Positions 1-7,628 are shown, counted from the stretch's first letter. The stretch: DNA of 64,000 nucleotides from Flavobacterium sp. (GCF_027484705.1 NZ_JAIXSL010000008.1:62001-126000); one strand, 5' to 3'. Numbers and translations: made by a program. The notes: generated from the sequence alone by a model not told the origin.

Positions 1-245
1 ATCGCATACACGCCATCGAGCATGCCTTCATCCATGTTGACGTCGATGATCTGGGCGCCGCCTTCTACCTGATTTCTGGCGATGTCGAGCGCTTCTTCGT
101 ATTGTTCTTCTTTGATCAACCTCAGGAATTTTCTGGAACCTGTCACGTTGGTGCGCTCGCCGACATTGACGAAATTGGTTTCGGGCGTAACAATCAATGG
201 CTCAAGTCCTGAAAGCTGAAGGTATTTGTGTTTTGATTCTGACAT
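1..245 (-). CDS. metH: Methionine synthase, pterin-binding/B12 part (5' end only)
   Basis: This is the start of the second half of a split cobalamin-dependent methionine synthase; the rest lies beyond the window edge. The ATG is at 245 and 81 codons are visible. Residues such as [14 protein letters not shown] and the later [14 protein letters not shown] are characteristic of the methyltetrahydrofolate (pterin) binding domain of MetH. In the classic enzyme this domain follows the homocysteine domain in one chain; here that domain is a separate gene 68 bp upstream (314-1321). The two are co-oriented and presumably co-transcribed under the S-box leader at about 1524-1628. Family knowledge: the downstream part normally also holds the cobalamin and activation domains, which cannot be seen here. 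Confidence 0.93.
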   Translation of the reverse strand, partial: MSESKHKYLQLSGLEPLIVTPETNFVNVGERTNVTGSRKFLRLIKEEQYEEALDIARNQVEGGAQIIDVNMDEGMLDGVYA

Positions 246-313
246 TTTTATGGAACGCGGATTTTGCTGATTTTACTGATTTTCGCTGATTTGATTCGGG
301 TTAACGATAAGAT
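246..313. repeat. Short imperfect tandem repeat between metH halves
   Basis: The 68-bp gap between the two metH genes contains consecutive GATTTTNCT-type units at about 257-292 (gattttgct, gattttact, gattttcgct, gattt). This looks like the low-complexity spacer repeats seen between flavobacterial genes. No promoter or terminator is evident, so read-through between the two genes is likely. Confidence 0.55.
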
Positions 314-1321
314 TTAAGCCAATTGGTTTTCTATGGTTTTTCTCGGTTCGAATTCGGCGGCGACTTCGGCGATCAGTTTGATGTGTTCGGGTGTCGTGCC
401 GCAACAACCGCCGATGATGTTGACGAGATTGTCTTTCATATACTCTCTAATTAACGCCTGCATTTCTTCTGGTGTCTGGTCGTATTGTCCGAAAGCGTTA
501 GGCAATCCTGCGTTGGGATGCGCGGAAATATTGAGCGAAGTGTTTCTACTGAGTCGTTGCAAATAGGGTTTCAATAAATCGGCACCGAGCGCGCAATTAA
601 ATCCTACGCTCAACAGTGGAATATGCGCTACGGAAATTAGAAACGCTTCTACGGTTTGCCCGGATAAGGTTCTTCCTGAAGCATCAGTAATCGTTCCTGA
701 AACCATGACCGGAATATTGATGTTTTTTTCTTCTTTGACTTCTTCGATGGCGAACAATGCGGCTTTGGCGTTGAGTGTGTCGAAAATGGTTTCTACCAAC
801 AACACATCGCAGCCACCGTCGATTAGGGCTTCCACTTGTTGTTTGTAGGCGATGCGCAAATCGTCAAACGTGACGGCACGATAACCCGGATCATTAACGT
901 CTGGGCTCATGCTTGCGGTTCGGTTGGTTGGCCCGATCGAGCCTGCAACGAATCTTGGTTTGTCCGGATTTTTAGCGGTGAATTCGTCAGCAACTTCGCG
1001 TGCGATTTTAGCGGATTCGTAATTGAGTTCGTAAACGATGTCTTCTAAGTGGTAATCGGCCATACCAATCGTGGTGCCCGAAAACGTATTGGTTTCTACG
1101 ATGTCGGCGCCGGCTTCGAAATATTTCGTGTGTACTTCGCGTATCGCGTGTGGTTGTGTGATGGATAAGAGATCGTTGTTGCCTTTGAGCGAATGCGGGA
1201 AGTCTTTGAAACGGTCGCCTCGGAAATCTTCTTCGGAGAAGTTGTAGCGTTGCAGCATGGTGCCCATCGCGCCATCCAGGACGAGGATTCTTTTTTGGAT
1301 TTCTTGTTCGATTGTTGCCAT
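314..1321 (-). CDS. metH: Homocysteine S-methyltransferase subunit of split methionine synthase
   Basis: A 335-residue protein that matches the N-terminal homocysteine/zinc domain of MetH. It would receive the methyl group from methylcobalamin and make methionine. Visible signatures are LDGAMGTMLQ at the N-terminus (about residues 15-24), ETNTFSGTT (about 76-84), GFNCALGAD (about 238-246) and the C-terminal zinc-ligand motif GGCCGTTPEH (about 305-314); the Cys residues in the last two are the expected zinc ligands. It stands alone rather than fused to the pterin and B12 domains, which start 68 bp downstream. The ATG at 1321 is about 200 bp from the S-box aptamer, so SAM repression is expected. 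A betaine or S-methylmethionine donor enzyme is less likely given the adjacent pterin-domain gene. Confidence 0.93.
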   Translation of the reverse strand: MATIEQEIQKRILVLDGAMGTMLQRYNFSEEDFRGDRFKDFPHSLKGNNDLLSITQPHAIREVHTKYFEAGADIVETNTFSGTTIGMADYHLEDIVYELNYESAKIAREVADEFTAKNPDKPRFVAGSIGPTNRTASMSPDVNDPGYRAVTFDDLRIAYKQQVEALIDGGCDVLLVETIFDTLNAKAALFAIEEVKEEKNINIPVMVSGTITDASGRTLSGQTVEAFLISVAHIPLLSVGFNCALGADLLKPYLQRLSRNTSLNISAHPNAGLPNAFGQYDQTPEEMQALIREYMKDNLVNIIGGCCGTTPEHIKLIAEVAAEFEPRKTIENQLA

Positions 1322-1373
1322 ATTTTTTTGCGAAAAGACTGTATGAAGTCTGAATGTTGTTATAAAAACGGTT

Positions 1374-1485
1374 GCCCTAGCCCCGATAGCAGCGGTTATC
1401 CTTTTGTGCCGGTGTTTACTTCGTCAGTTCCCTTCGGTCGGGTGGCGCAAAAGATTGTAGCGGATAGCGGGATCAGCTTCTGAAA
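1374..1485 (+). repeat. Dispersed RNA-like repeat, copy 1 (inside metH leader)
   Basis: This copy starts with GCCCTAGCCCCGAT and ends with GCGGGATCAGCTTCTG. A central hairpin closes with CCTTTTGTGCC against GGCGCAAAAGA. The basal stem is CCCG/CGGG, where other copies have CCTG/CAGG or CCGG/CCGG. It lies between the SAM-I aptamer and the metH start, in the opposite orientation to metH transcription. Other copies are at 5463, 10984, 23401 (minus) and 52769. Confidence 0.75.
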
Positions 1486-1495
1486 AATGTAATTA

Positions 1496-1628
1496 TGTTA
1501 TCTGGAAAAGAGAGAAATTCTCGGGTTATCTGTCCTTGCTTGCGCGCGGTAGAATGTAGCACCTTCTTTATGGTAAAGGGTTGCTAAGCTTTCGTCGGGT
1601 CTAATCCCTCTGGCTTTCGTGATAACAA
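1496..1628 (-). promoter_or_regulatory. SAM-I (S-box) riboswitch upstream of metH
   Basis: Read on the minus strand, this matches the S-box consensus closely. P1 is TTGTTATC with GATAACC, followed by GAGGGATTAGACCCGACGAA, AGCTTAGCAACC and AGAAGGTGCTACATTC. The core aptamer is about 1524-1628. A second GATAACA (1496-1502) is also fully complementary to the P1 5' strand, and a small GAGA/TCTC hairpin with TCTCTTTT lies between the two. The switch precedes the homocysteine methyltransferase gene. By family knowledge, SAM binding turns expression off. Confidence 0.92.
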
Positions 1629-1649
1629 ATCATCATGTTTAAGAACGTT

Positions 1650-1684
1650 GCAAAGTACGGCAATAGAATTTTGTTTTGCAACTG
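1650..1684 (-). promoter_or_regulatory. Possible promoter for the S-box/metH transcript
   Basis: On the minus strand, TACTTTGC (about 1650-1657) resembles the Bacteroidota -7 element, and a TTG lies about 20 bp upstream (near 1680). Its place just ahead of the aptamer fits. It is one base shorter than the strict TAnnTTTG form. Confidence 0.4.
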
Positions 1685-1740
1685 GTTTTTGAAATAAATG
1701 CGACAACGTTGTAGTGATGCGACACCGGTATGATGAAAAT

Positions 1741-1773
1741 AAAAAAGCCCATTCCAGTGAACAGGCTTTTTAA
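1741..1773. terminator. Terminator-like hairpin after T9SS gene
   Basis: AAAAAGCC and GGCTTTTT arms enclose a short GAA/TTC inner stem. It lies just downstream of the stop of the minus-strand T9SS gene at 1792 and is flanked by A and T runs, so it could act in either direction. Confidence 0.75.
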
Positions 1774-1791
1774 TATGTTTCGTGATGGGAC

Positions 1792-2667
1792 TTAGTTTTT
1801 AATGATTTTGGTCGTCCCGGTTCCTGCATCGGTGCTTATTCTTAAGAAATAAACTCCACTCATAAGTTCGCTGATATTGATTTGACCAGTGTTCCCTTTT
1901 GCTTCGTTTATGATGCGGCCGTTGATGTCGCTGACTTGAATGTTTGTAATCGCGCTATTGGATTTGTTTGAAATGTTCAACACATTCGTTGTTGGATTAG
2001 GGAACACAGCGAAATTGTTTTTGAAAAATGTATCCGTGCTTAACACGCGGTTGATGGTCAAAGCATCCAACCAAATGGCGTTTCCATTGGCGCCTGTTGG
2101 GCCTCCGTTGGTCACATAATATCTGAAACCTAACTTACAATCTGTTGCAGTTGGTAAATCTGTAACGGTATAAGTGAACTCTGTCCAGGTTACCGGATAA
2201 ACGTTGGGCGCTAAATTTGGATTGACCGAAACCCCCAAAGTGGTAAAACTTCCCAAATCGGAACTTCCAGTTGATGGCGTTACAGAAGATGCTCCTGTGG
2301 TACTCAATCGCAATTCGAGGCGGTCCGGAGTGGTGCTGAAATTGGCTCCTGCGCGCGTGTAGAATTTAATTACATCGCCGTTGGTCAGACTCACTACTGG
2401 TGAGATAAGCCAATTGCTGATGGTGCCTGCCATTCCTGCGGCTACGCTGTTGTAGTTGTTCCTTGCGTAAGAAGTGGCACCACCGTTGAAGCCACCGCCA
2501 AACGCGCTTACGGCACCTTGTTGCCAGTTGGTGGTTCCGACGGGTTGGCTTTGGTTGGTAATGGTCCAGGTTGCTGGGAACGTATCGAAATTTTCAGTCA
2601 ATAGTGTTTGGGATTGCATCGCAACAGACACTAGAATGAGAAAGGCTGTGTGTAATTTTATACTCAT
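1792..2667 (-). CDS. T9SS type A sorted protein with choice-of-anchor J-like domain
   Basis: A 291-residue secreted protein. The N-terminus has a short signal peptide (hydrophobic stretch ending near SVAMQSQ, about residue 20). The middle (about 22-205) has features of the choice-of-anchor J/cleaved-adhesin jelly-roll fold: ENFDTFPATW, NWLISPVVSL, GDVIKFYTR and a late FRYYVTNGG. The last ~75 residues are a T9SS type A sorting domain (FAVFPNPTTNVLNI, then GVYFLRIST and a KIIKN end). It is a tandem paralogue of the gene at 2774-3754, sharing much of the C-terminal domain. A strong terminator lies between them, so they are probably transcribed separately. The ligand is unknown; roles in surface adhesion or binding are inference only. 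Confidence 0.88.
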   Translation of the reverse strand: MSIKLHTAFLILVSVAMQSQTLLTENFDTFPATWTITNQSQPVGTTNWQQGAVSAFGGGFNGGATSYARNNYNSVAAGMAGTISNWLISPVVSLTNGDVIKFYTRAGANFSTTPDRLELRLSTTGASSVTPSTGSSDLGSFTTLGVSVNPNLAPNVYPVTWTEFTYTVTDLPTATDCKLGFRYYVTNGGPTGANGNAIWLDALTINRVLSTDTFFKNNFAVFPNPTTNVLNISNKSNSAITNIQVSDINGRIINEAKGNTGQINISELMSGVYFLRISTDAGTGTTKIIKN

Positions 2668-2721
2668 GTTTTTATTTTTATCCTTACAAAATAAAGGAAT
2701 TAAATTGAAATATCCTTAAAT

Positions 2722-2757
2722 AAAAAAACCTGTCTCCTTACGGAGACAGGTTTTTTT
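2722..2757. terminator. Strong bidirectional intrinsic terminator
   Basis: A perfect 16-bp stem (2722-2737 with 2742-2757) has a four-base TTAC loop. It combines an ACCTGTCTCC/GGAGACAGGT core with A and T tracts. It ends the upstream T9SS gene at 2774. Confidence 0.93.
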
Positions 2758-2773
2758 AAATTATAGGGTAAAA

Positions 2774-3754
2774 TTATTTTTTGATAATTTTTGTAGTACC
2801 AGTACCTTGATCAGTACTCACTTTCAAGAAATAAACCCCAGCGTTCAATTCGCTAACGTTGATTTGACTTGTCATTCCTTTAACTTCTTTCACTACGCGA
2901 CCATTCATATCTGTAATTTGGATAGCATTAACAGCGATGTTAGAATGGTTAGTAATGTTTAATACATCATTGGCAGGGTTTGGTGTTGCCGCGAAATTTC
3001 CTTTGAAGAAACTGTCTGTGCTCAACGGACGATCTACAGAGAACGTATCAAGTCCGATGATGTCTGAGTTGTTACCATTTGAACCACCATCAGTTACGAA
3101 ATATCTGAAAGCTAATTTCACATCCGTCGGACCTGTCAAACCAGTTACTATGTAGGTAAACTGCTCCCAAGAGGTTGGGTAAGATGTCAAATCAAGCGCA
3201 GGATTAACGTCGACCAATACTTCTGTGTAATCCCCAACATTCGTTGGACCTCCTGCAGGATCAGTTGTAAATGCTCCATTTGTGCTCATTCTTAACTGTA
3301 AGTTATCCGGGAAAGATGCTGTACCTGTAGCAGAAAATTTACCTAATCTTGTGTAAAAAGAAATCACGTCACCATTATCAACAGTAACAATTGGAGAGAT
3401 CAACCAGTTGCTGATGGTTGCACCTGTTGCTGCGGTACTTGAAGTACTTGTGAAATTTACCAATGCAAATTTATTTGGGGTAGCATCCTGACCATTTGGT
3501 GGAGGACATGTCTGACCTGTAGTATAAGCTTGGTTTTGAAATGGAAGCGCCTGAACTGTAGCACTTACTGTCACTGCAGCGTAAGACGCTACTGTCCAAA
3601 GTGTTGTAGAAGCTGAAGTACTTTGGTTGGTTCTTACCCATCCGTCAGTCGGCAAACTTGCTGTAGGGTTATCAAAGTTGTAGCTGTAAAGGTTTTGAGC
3701 CTGTGCTGAAGCAAAAGCCAACACTAAAGAAAAAGAAAGTAATAGTTTTTTCAT
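2774..3754 (-). CDS. T9SS type A sorted protein with choice-of-anchor J-like domain (paralogue)
   Basis: A 326-residue secreted protein with a clear signal peptide (MKKLLLSFSLVLAFASAQAQ). A jelly-roll domain of the choice-of-anchor J type (YSYNFDNP, NWLISPIVTVDNGDVISFYTR, LAFRYFVTDGGSNG) covers about residues 21-245. A T9SS type A C-terminal domain (FAATPNPANDVLNI, GVYFLKVSTD, KIIKK end) takes the last ~75. It is about 35 residues longer than its tandem neighbour, mainly through an insert near residues 60-100. The recognised C-terminal signal means export by T9SS and probable surface attachment. A minus-strand TAGTTTTG element at 3781-3788 is a good -7 promoter candidate. Confidence 0.88.
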   Translation of the reverse strand: MKKLLLSFSLVLAFASAQAQNLYSYNFDNPTASLPTDGWVRTNQSTSASTTLWTVASYAAVTVSATVQALPFQNQAYTTGQTCPPPNGQDATPNKFALVNFTSTSSTAATGATISNWLISPIVTVDNGDVISFYTRLGKFSATGTASFPDNLQLRMSTNGAFTTDPAGGPTNVGDYTEVLVDVNPALDLTSYPTSWEQFTYIVTGLTGPTDVKLAFRYFVTDGGSNGNNSDIIGLDTFSVDRPLSTDSFFKGNFAATPNPANDVLNITNHSNIAVNAIQITDMNGRVVKEVKGMTSQINVSELNAGVYFLKVSTDQGTGTTKIIKK

Positions 3755-3780
3755 AATTTTTTATTTAAATTGTTTAAGCG

Positions 3781-3788
3781 CAAAACTA
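3781..3788 (-). promoter_or_regulatory. Promoter -7 element for T9SS gene 2774-3754
   Basis: The minus strand reads TAGTTTTG, matching the Bacteroidota TAnnTTTG -7 consensus 27 bp upstream of the start codon at 3754. Confidence 0.55.
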
Positions 3789-3837
3789 TGAAAAAAAAAC
3801 TGCTACAAAAAACTTTTTCTAATCAAAAATGGTTTCA

Positions 3838-3845
3838 TACATTTG
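3838..3845 (+). promoter_or_regulatory. Promoter -7 element for metK leader
   Basis: TACATTTG matches TAnnTTTG. Transcription would begin near 3850, immediately before the GAGG...CCTC stem of the candidate riboswitch. No convincing -33 element is seen. Confidence 0.6.
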
Positions 3846-3849
3846 CCAC

Positions 3850-3972
3850 CGAAATTCAAGAGGAAAAATTTGAACTGATTGCAACCTCCGACCTTAACTA
3901 TTTGAGTGTCAAAAAAAATGCTAAAGCAGATATTCTCTTCTTTAGCCTTTAAGCAATCTTTTTTACGTTTCA
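3850..3972 (+). promoter_or_regulatory. Candidate SAM-II-like riboswitch leader of metK
   Basis: A GAGG/CCTC stem (3861-3864 with about 3888-3891) encloses a loop reading AATTTGAACTGATTGCAA. An A-rich linker and ATGCTAAAGC follow at about 3919-3928. The loop ending in ATTGCAA and the downstream GCTAAA are the landmarks of the SAM-II (metA-motif) class as I recall it. GCTAAAG (about 3921) can instead pair perfectly with CTTTAGC (about 3941-3947) just before a CTTTTTTAC run, giving a plausible terminator or alternative fold. The class assignment is from memory and not computed. The place before metK supports SAM sensing. Confidence 0.6.
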
Positions 3973-3997
3973 TTAATTTAAAAATAAAACAATTATT

Positions 3998-5248
3998 ATG
4001 GCTTATCTATTTACGTCAGAATCAGTCAGCGAAGGACATCCTGACAAAGTAGCCGATCAGATTTCGGATGCATTAATCGACAATTTTATGGCTTTTGATC
4101 CCACTTCCAAAGTGGCCTGTGAGACTTTGGTGACGACAGGTCAGGTGATTTTGGCGGGTGAAGTAAAATCGAATACTTATTTAGACGTACAGCAGATTGC
4201 CCGTGAAGTCATCAAAAAAATCGGATATACCAAAAGCGAATATATGTTTGAAGCCGATTCGTGCGGTGTGCTTTCTGCTATTCACGAACAATCTTCAGAT
4301 ATCAATCAGGGTGTAGAAAGAGCCAACCCGGAAGACCAAGGCGCCGGCGACCAAGGAATGATGTTCGGTTATGCGACCAACGAAACGGAAAACTACATGC
4401 CTTTGGCGTTAGATTTATCACACGCTTTGTTGATCGAATTGGCCAACTTGAGAAGAGAAAACAACGAAATCAAATATTTGCGGCCGGATGCTAAATCGCA
4501 GGTTACTTTAGAGTATTCTGACGACAACAAACCGGTTCGTATTGATGCAATCGTGATTTCTACACAGCATGATGATTTCGCTGCTGAAGCGGAAATGCTT
4601 GCCAAAATTAAAAGCGATTTGATTTCGATTTTGATTCCTCGTATTAAAGCGAAATATCCTCAATACGCACATTTGTTTAACGACAATATTACTTACCACA
4701 TCAACCCAACCGGGAAATTCGTGATTGGCGGACCTCACGGCGACACCGGATTGACAGGAAGAAAAATCATCGTCGATACTTACGGTGGAAAAGGCGCTCA
4801 CGGTGGTGGTGCTTTCTCAGGAAAAGACCCTAGTAAAGTAGACCGTTCTGCGGCTTATGCTACGCGTCATATCGCTAAAAACTTAGTGGCTGCAGGATTG
4901 TGTGATGAAGTTTTGGTGCAGGTTTCTTACGCCATTGGAGTTGCAAAACCTACTTCAATCAACGTGGTGACTTATGGCACTTCTAAAGTGAATTTGACCG
5001 ACGGTGAAATCAGTAAAAAAGTGGAGGCGATTTTTGACATGCGTCCTTACTTTATCGAGCAACGTTTGAAATTGAGAAACCCAATCTACAGCGAAACCGC
5101 AGCTTACGGACACATGGGCCGCAAACCTGAAACGGTAACTAAAACCTTTAGAGCTCCGGGTGGGAACGAAAAAACGGTTACAGTTGATTTGTTTACTTGG
5201 GAGAAACTTGATTATGTAGACAAAGTGAAAGCGGCTTTCGGAATCTAA
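3998..5248 (+). CDS. metK: S-adenosylmethionine synthetase
   Basis: A 416-residue cytoplasmic enzyme that makes SAM from methionine and ATP. All family motifs are present: GHPDK at residues 13-17, the hexapeptide GAGDQG at 115-120, and the glycine-rich segment [13 protein letters not shown] followed by [18 protein letters not shown] (roughly 245-278). The length fits the longer Bacteroidota form (E. coli MetK has 384). The ATG at 3998 is the only sensible start. It sits behind a leader that looks like a SAM-binding RNA, and about 2.7 kb from the S-box-controlled metH on the other strand. This suggests feedback control of the SAM cycle by two RNA devices. Confidence 0.98.
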   Translation: MAYLFTSESVSEGHPDKVADQISDALIDNFMAFDPTSKVACETLVTTGQVILAGEVKSNTYLDVQQIAREVIKKIGYTKSEYMFEADSCGVLSAIHEQSSDINQGVERANPEDQGAGDQGMMFGYATNETENYMPLALDLSHALLIELANLRRENNEIKYLRPDAKSQVTLEYSDDNKPVRIDAIVISTQHDDFAAEAEMLAKIKSDLISILIPRIKAKYPQYAHLFNDNITYHINPTGKFVIGGPHGDTGLTGRKIIVDTYGGKGAHGGGAFSGKDPSKVDRSAAYATRHIAKNLVAAGLCDEVLVQVSYAIGVAKPTSINVVTYGTSKVNLTDGEISKKVEAIFDMRPYFIEQRLKLRNPIYSETAAYGHMGRKPETVTKTFRAPGGNEKTVTVDLFTWEKLDYVDKVKAAFGI

Positions 5249-5288
5249 ACGAAAGACACGCAAAATATAGCGCTTAGCGTAATGTTAA

Positions 5289-5321
5289 AAACCTGGCTTC
5301 TTTTGGAGTCAGGTTTTTTTT
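5289..5321 (+). terminator. Intrinsic terminator after metK
   Basis: AACCTGGCT and AGTCAGGTT pair (one G-U), followed by eight or more T residues. It lies about 40 bp after the metK stop. Confidence 0.88.
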
Positions 5322-5476
5322 TAATTTCTAATTGGAAATGAAATATCAAATATCCCGAAAAACCCTAGCCCTGATGATTTGATATTAAGAGGAGGAAGCC
5401 CAGTGGGCTTCAGGTATTTTTTAATTTCTAATTGGATAAAAAAATATCAAATATCCCGAAAACCCTAGCCCTGATG
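5319..5476 (+). repeat. Direct repeat with a hybrid copy of the RNA-like element
   Basis: A segment of about 55 bp (TTTTTTAATTTCTAATTGGA, ATATCAAATATCCCGAAAA, CCCTAGCCCTGATG) occurs at 5319-5376 and again at about 5417-5476. The first copy runs into ATTTGATATT and a perfect GAAGCCC/GGGCTTC hairpin instead of the normal element body; CCTGA can still pair with the closing TCAGG. The second runs into the full element at 5463. Confidence 0.75.
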
Positions 5477-5546
5477 GCAACGGTTATCCTTTTGTGGCGG
5501 CGTTCGACGCAAAAGATATGAGTGTACAGCAGGTTCCCGGCTCCTA
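5463..5546 (+). repeat. Dispersed RNA-like repeat, copy 2
   Basis: It begins CCCTAGCCCTGATGG and ends CAGGTTCCCGGCTCC. The hairpin is CCTTTTGTGGCG around GTT with CGACGCAAAAGA, and the basal stem is CCTG/CAGG. It is followed at 5555-5590 by AATTCGAGCAAATTCGTGG-type low-complexity sequence before the next gene. Confidence 0.75.
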
Positions 5547-5610
5547 AAAATAAACCCGAATTAATTCGAGCAAATTCGTGGAATTCGCCTTAGAATTGTA
5601 AATTCGTTTT

Positions 5611-6390
5611 ATGAAAAAAGCACTCCTTTTATTTTGGCTGGTTTGTTTCTCGACTGTGATGGCGCAAAAGCCTGTCGCTGCGAATTCCTATGCGCTGAAT
5701 GCTGATGCTTTTCTGGGTTATGATGCACTCGGCGCCTGGTATAGCATTTCGGAAAACGTGCTTTCTAAAACAACGCCAACAGAACTTCGGCAGTATAAAA
5801 ACCCACAACTTGGAAAAATCGCGCGCGTGGATTTGCAGAATCCGCTGAAGTTGGTGGTCTTTTTTAAGAACTTCAACACAGTGGTTTTGCTCGACAACCA
5901 GCTCAACGAAACGCAAAAAATAAACTTATCAGAAAACAATAACCCAATATTGGCGCTTGGAATCGGTTTGGCTTCGGGCAACCGGCTTTGGCTGTACGAT
6001 GGCTTGTCGCAGAAAATCGGGTTGTATGATTATACCAAAAAGGATTTTCAGAAACTGACGACGCCTTTAGCGAATCCGATAACATATTACGATTCGGATT
6101 TCAATTATTTTCGTTGGGTGGATGAGCAGCGCCGTGCGTTTCGTTGTGACGTGTACGGTAAGATTGATGCGTTGGGAATCATTCCCGAAAACGAGCAATT
6201 GCAATGGGCCACGGAAACCGTTTTGATTTACAAAAAAGGAGGTGATTTGTATTGGTATGACTTTGTCGGAAATAAGTCGACTTTAATCGAAATCGACAAA
6301 AAAACCTTTAAAAATTTTACTTACAAAGACCAAATTTTATCTATTTTTACAGACCAAGGAATTACGAATTATAAAATCTCAATACCATAA
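5611..6390 (+). CDS. Conserved hypothetical secreted protein
   Basis: A 259-residue protein with an evident signal peptide (MKKALLLFWLVCFSTVMAQ, cleavage near residue 19). The rest is beta-rich with recurring aromatic and Gly/Asp turns (WLYDG, GLYDYTKKDF, LYWYDFVGN), consistent with WD/NHL-like propeller blades, though no family motif is definite. Its stop overlaps the start of the deoxynucleoside kinase by one base (TAATG at 6388-6392). The two are therefore translationally coupled, although their compartments differ. I do not recognise a function. The periplasm or outer-membrane inner face is the likely location. Confidence 0.8.
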   Translation: MKKALLLFWLVCFSTVMAQKPVAANSYALNADAFLGYDALGAWYSISENVLSKTTPTELRQYKNPQLGKIARVDLQNPLKLVVFFKNFNTVVLLDNQLNETQKINLSENNNPILALGIGLASGNRLWLYDGLSQKIGLYDYTKKDFQKLTTPLANPITYYDSDFNYFRWVDEQRRAFRCDVYGKIDALGIIPENEQLQWATETVLIYKKGGDLYWYDFVGNKSTLIEIDKKTFKNFTYKDQILSIFTDQGITNYKISIP

Positions 6391-7004
6391 TGCACATAGC
6401 AGTAGCAGGAAACATCGGCGCAGGAAAAACCACACTCACACGTTTATTGGCCAAGCATTTCAAATGGGAGCCGCATTTTGAGGATGTGGTGGACAATCCT
6501 TACCTCGATGATTTCTACCACCAAATGGAGCGTTGGTCATTTAACCTTCAGATTTACTTTCTCAACAGCCGTTTCCGCCAGATTTTGCAGATTCGCGAAA
6601 GCGGTAAAAAGATCATTCAGGACAGAACCATCTACGAAGACGCGCATATTTTCGCACCAAATCTTCATGCGATGGGACTCATGACAAACCGTGATTTTGA
6701 GAACTACAAATCGTTGTTTGAATTGATGGAAACCTTAGTAGAAGCTCCGGATATGCTGATTTACCTGCGCAGTTCGATTCCAAATTTAGTATCACAAATT
6801 CACAAACGCGGACGCGATTATGAGAATTCGATTTCGATTGATTACTTAAGCCGTCTGAACGAGCGTTATGAAGCGTGGATTCACACTTACACTAAAGGAA
6901 AACTACTGATTATTGATGTCGATAATATTGATTTCGTCAACAATCCTGAAGATTTGGGAATGATTTTGAATAAGATTGATGCGGAATTGCACGGTTTGTT
7001 CTAG
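6390..7004 (+). CDS. Deoxynucleoside kinase
   Basis: A 204-residue member of the deoxyadenosine/deoxyguanosine kinase family, which phosphorylates deoxynucleosides for salvage. The P-loop GNIGAGKTT is at residues 7-15. The EDVVDNPYLDDFY segment (about 31-43), the DRTIYED motif (about 78-84) and the LID-region RGRDYE (about 138-143) are typical. A second homologous kinase domain occurs in the window fused to HPPK (62267-63403). Which bases each prefers cannot be read from sequence alone. It is coupled to the upstream secreted-protein gene by a one-base overlap. Confidence 0.93.
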   Translation: MHIAVAGNIGAGKTTLTRLLAKHFKWEPHFEDVVDNPYLDDFYHQMERWSFNLQIYFLNSRFRQILQIRESGKKIIQDRTIYEDAHIFAPNLHAMGLMTNRDFENYKSLFELMETLVEAPDMLIYLRSSIPNLVSQIHKRGRDYENSISIDYLSRLNERYEAWIHTYTKGKLLIIDVDNIDFVNNPEDLGMILNKIDAELHGLF

Positions 7005-7010
7005 TCAATG

Positions 7011-7490
7011 CTATAAAACCTCCAACTTTTTTTTGAACTTTTCTATTTGACGGCGGTGGCGCAATACGTGCACTACGGCATGTTCCATCATTTGTTCGAT
7101 GTCGTAGACTTGACCCCACGAAGTTTTTATTTTTTTGTCTTCATCGAATTCCTCGAGTTCGTCGTCGTCAATCGTGTCGAAAGTTTGGTTCGTATAAGCG
7201 ACCAGGCTTTCTAAATCATCGCGATATTCCGCAACCGACATGCGCATGACTTTTCCGGGGCGGTTGTCACCAATCTTTTTCAATTTTCGAATATAGCCCG
7301 CATAAGAATAACCCGAACTCACAATATGCGTTAAGATGGTTTGTATGGATTGGCAATCCGGATTCGAGGTATTGGCATCCACAACGGTCGTCAGGTTCGC
7401 ATAGGAAACATTGGCGATAACGTGCTCTAGAGCCGTTACAACATTTCGATATTCGCCCAGAAGCGCTTGGACTGCCTTTTTTTCTTTCAT
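7011..7490 (-). CDS. DinB-like four-helix protein
   Basis: A 159-residue cytoplasmic, helical protein. Spaced histidines in LTHIV (about residue 54) and in EHAVVHVLRHR (about 136-146) are in the arrangement of the metal-binding triad of the DinB/YfiT superfamily. Members include thiol S-transferases and many uncharacterised stress-associated proteins. The convergent deoxynucleoside kinase ends 6 bp away. A minus-strand TATATTTG element (7529-7536) is a likely promoter. The reaction is unknown. Confidence 0.75.
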   Translation of the reverse strand: MKEKKAVQALLGEYRNVVTALEHVIANVSYANLTTVVDANTSNPDCQSIQTILTHIVSSGYSYAGYIRKLKKIGDNRPGKVMRMSVAEYRDDLESLVAYTNQTFDTIDDDELEEFDEDKKIKTSWGQVYDIEQMMEHAVVHVLRHRRQIEKFKKKLEVL

Positions 7491-7628
7491 TTTAGAATAT
7501 AAATGCCTCTTTTTAAAATCTTTGCAGCCAAATATAATACATATCCCGAACGCTGCTAAAATTTTGAATTTTAAATATTAACTAAAATGAATTTATTTGT
7601 TAATAATATTTCCTTGCTTTAAATGCAT

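Noticed and set aside
3770..3952. A 60-codon open frame upstream of metK
   Set aside because: It runs through the promoter element and the candidate riboswitch stem and loop. The composition is Lys/Phe-rich and resembles translated leader RNA, not a protein.
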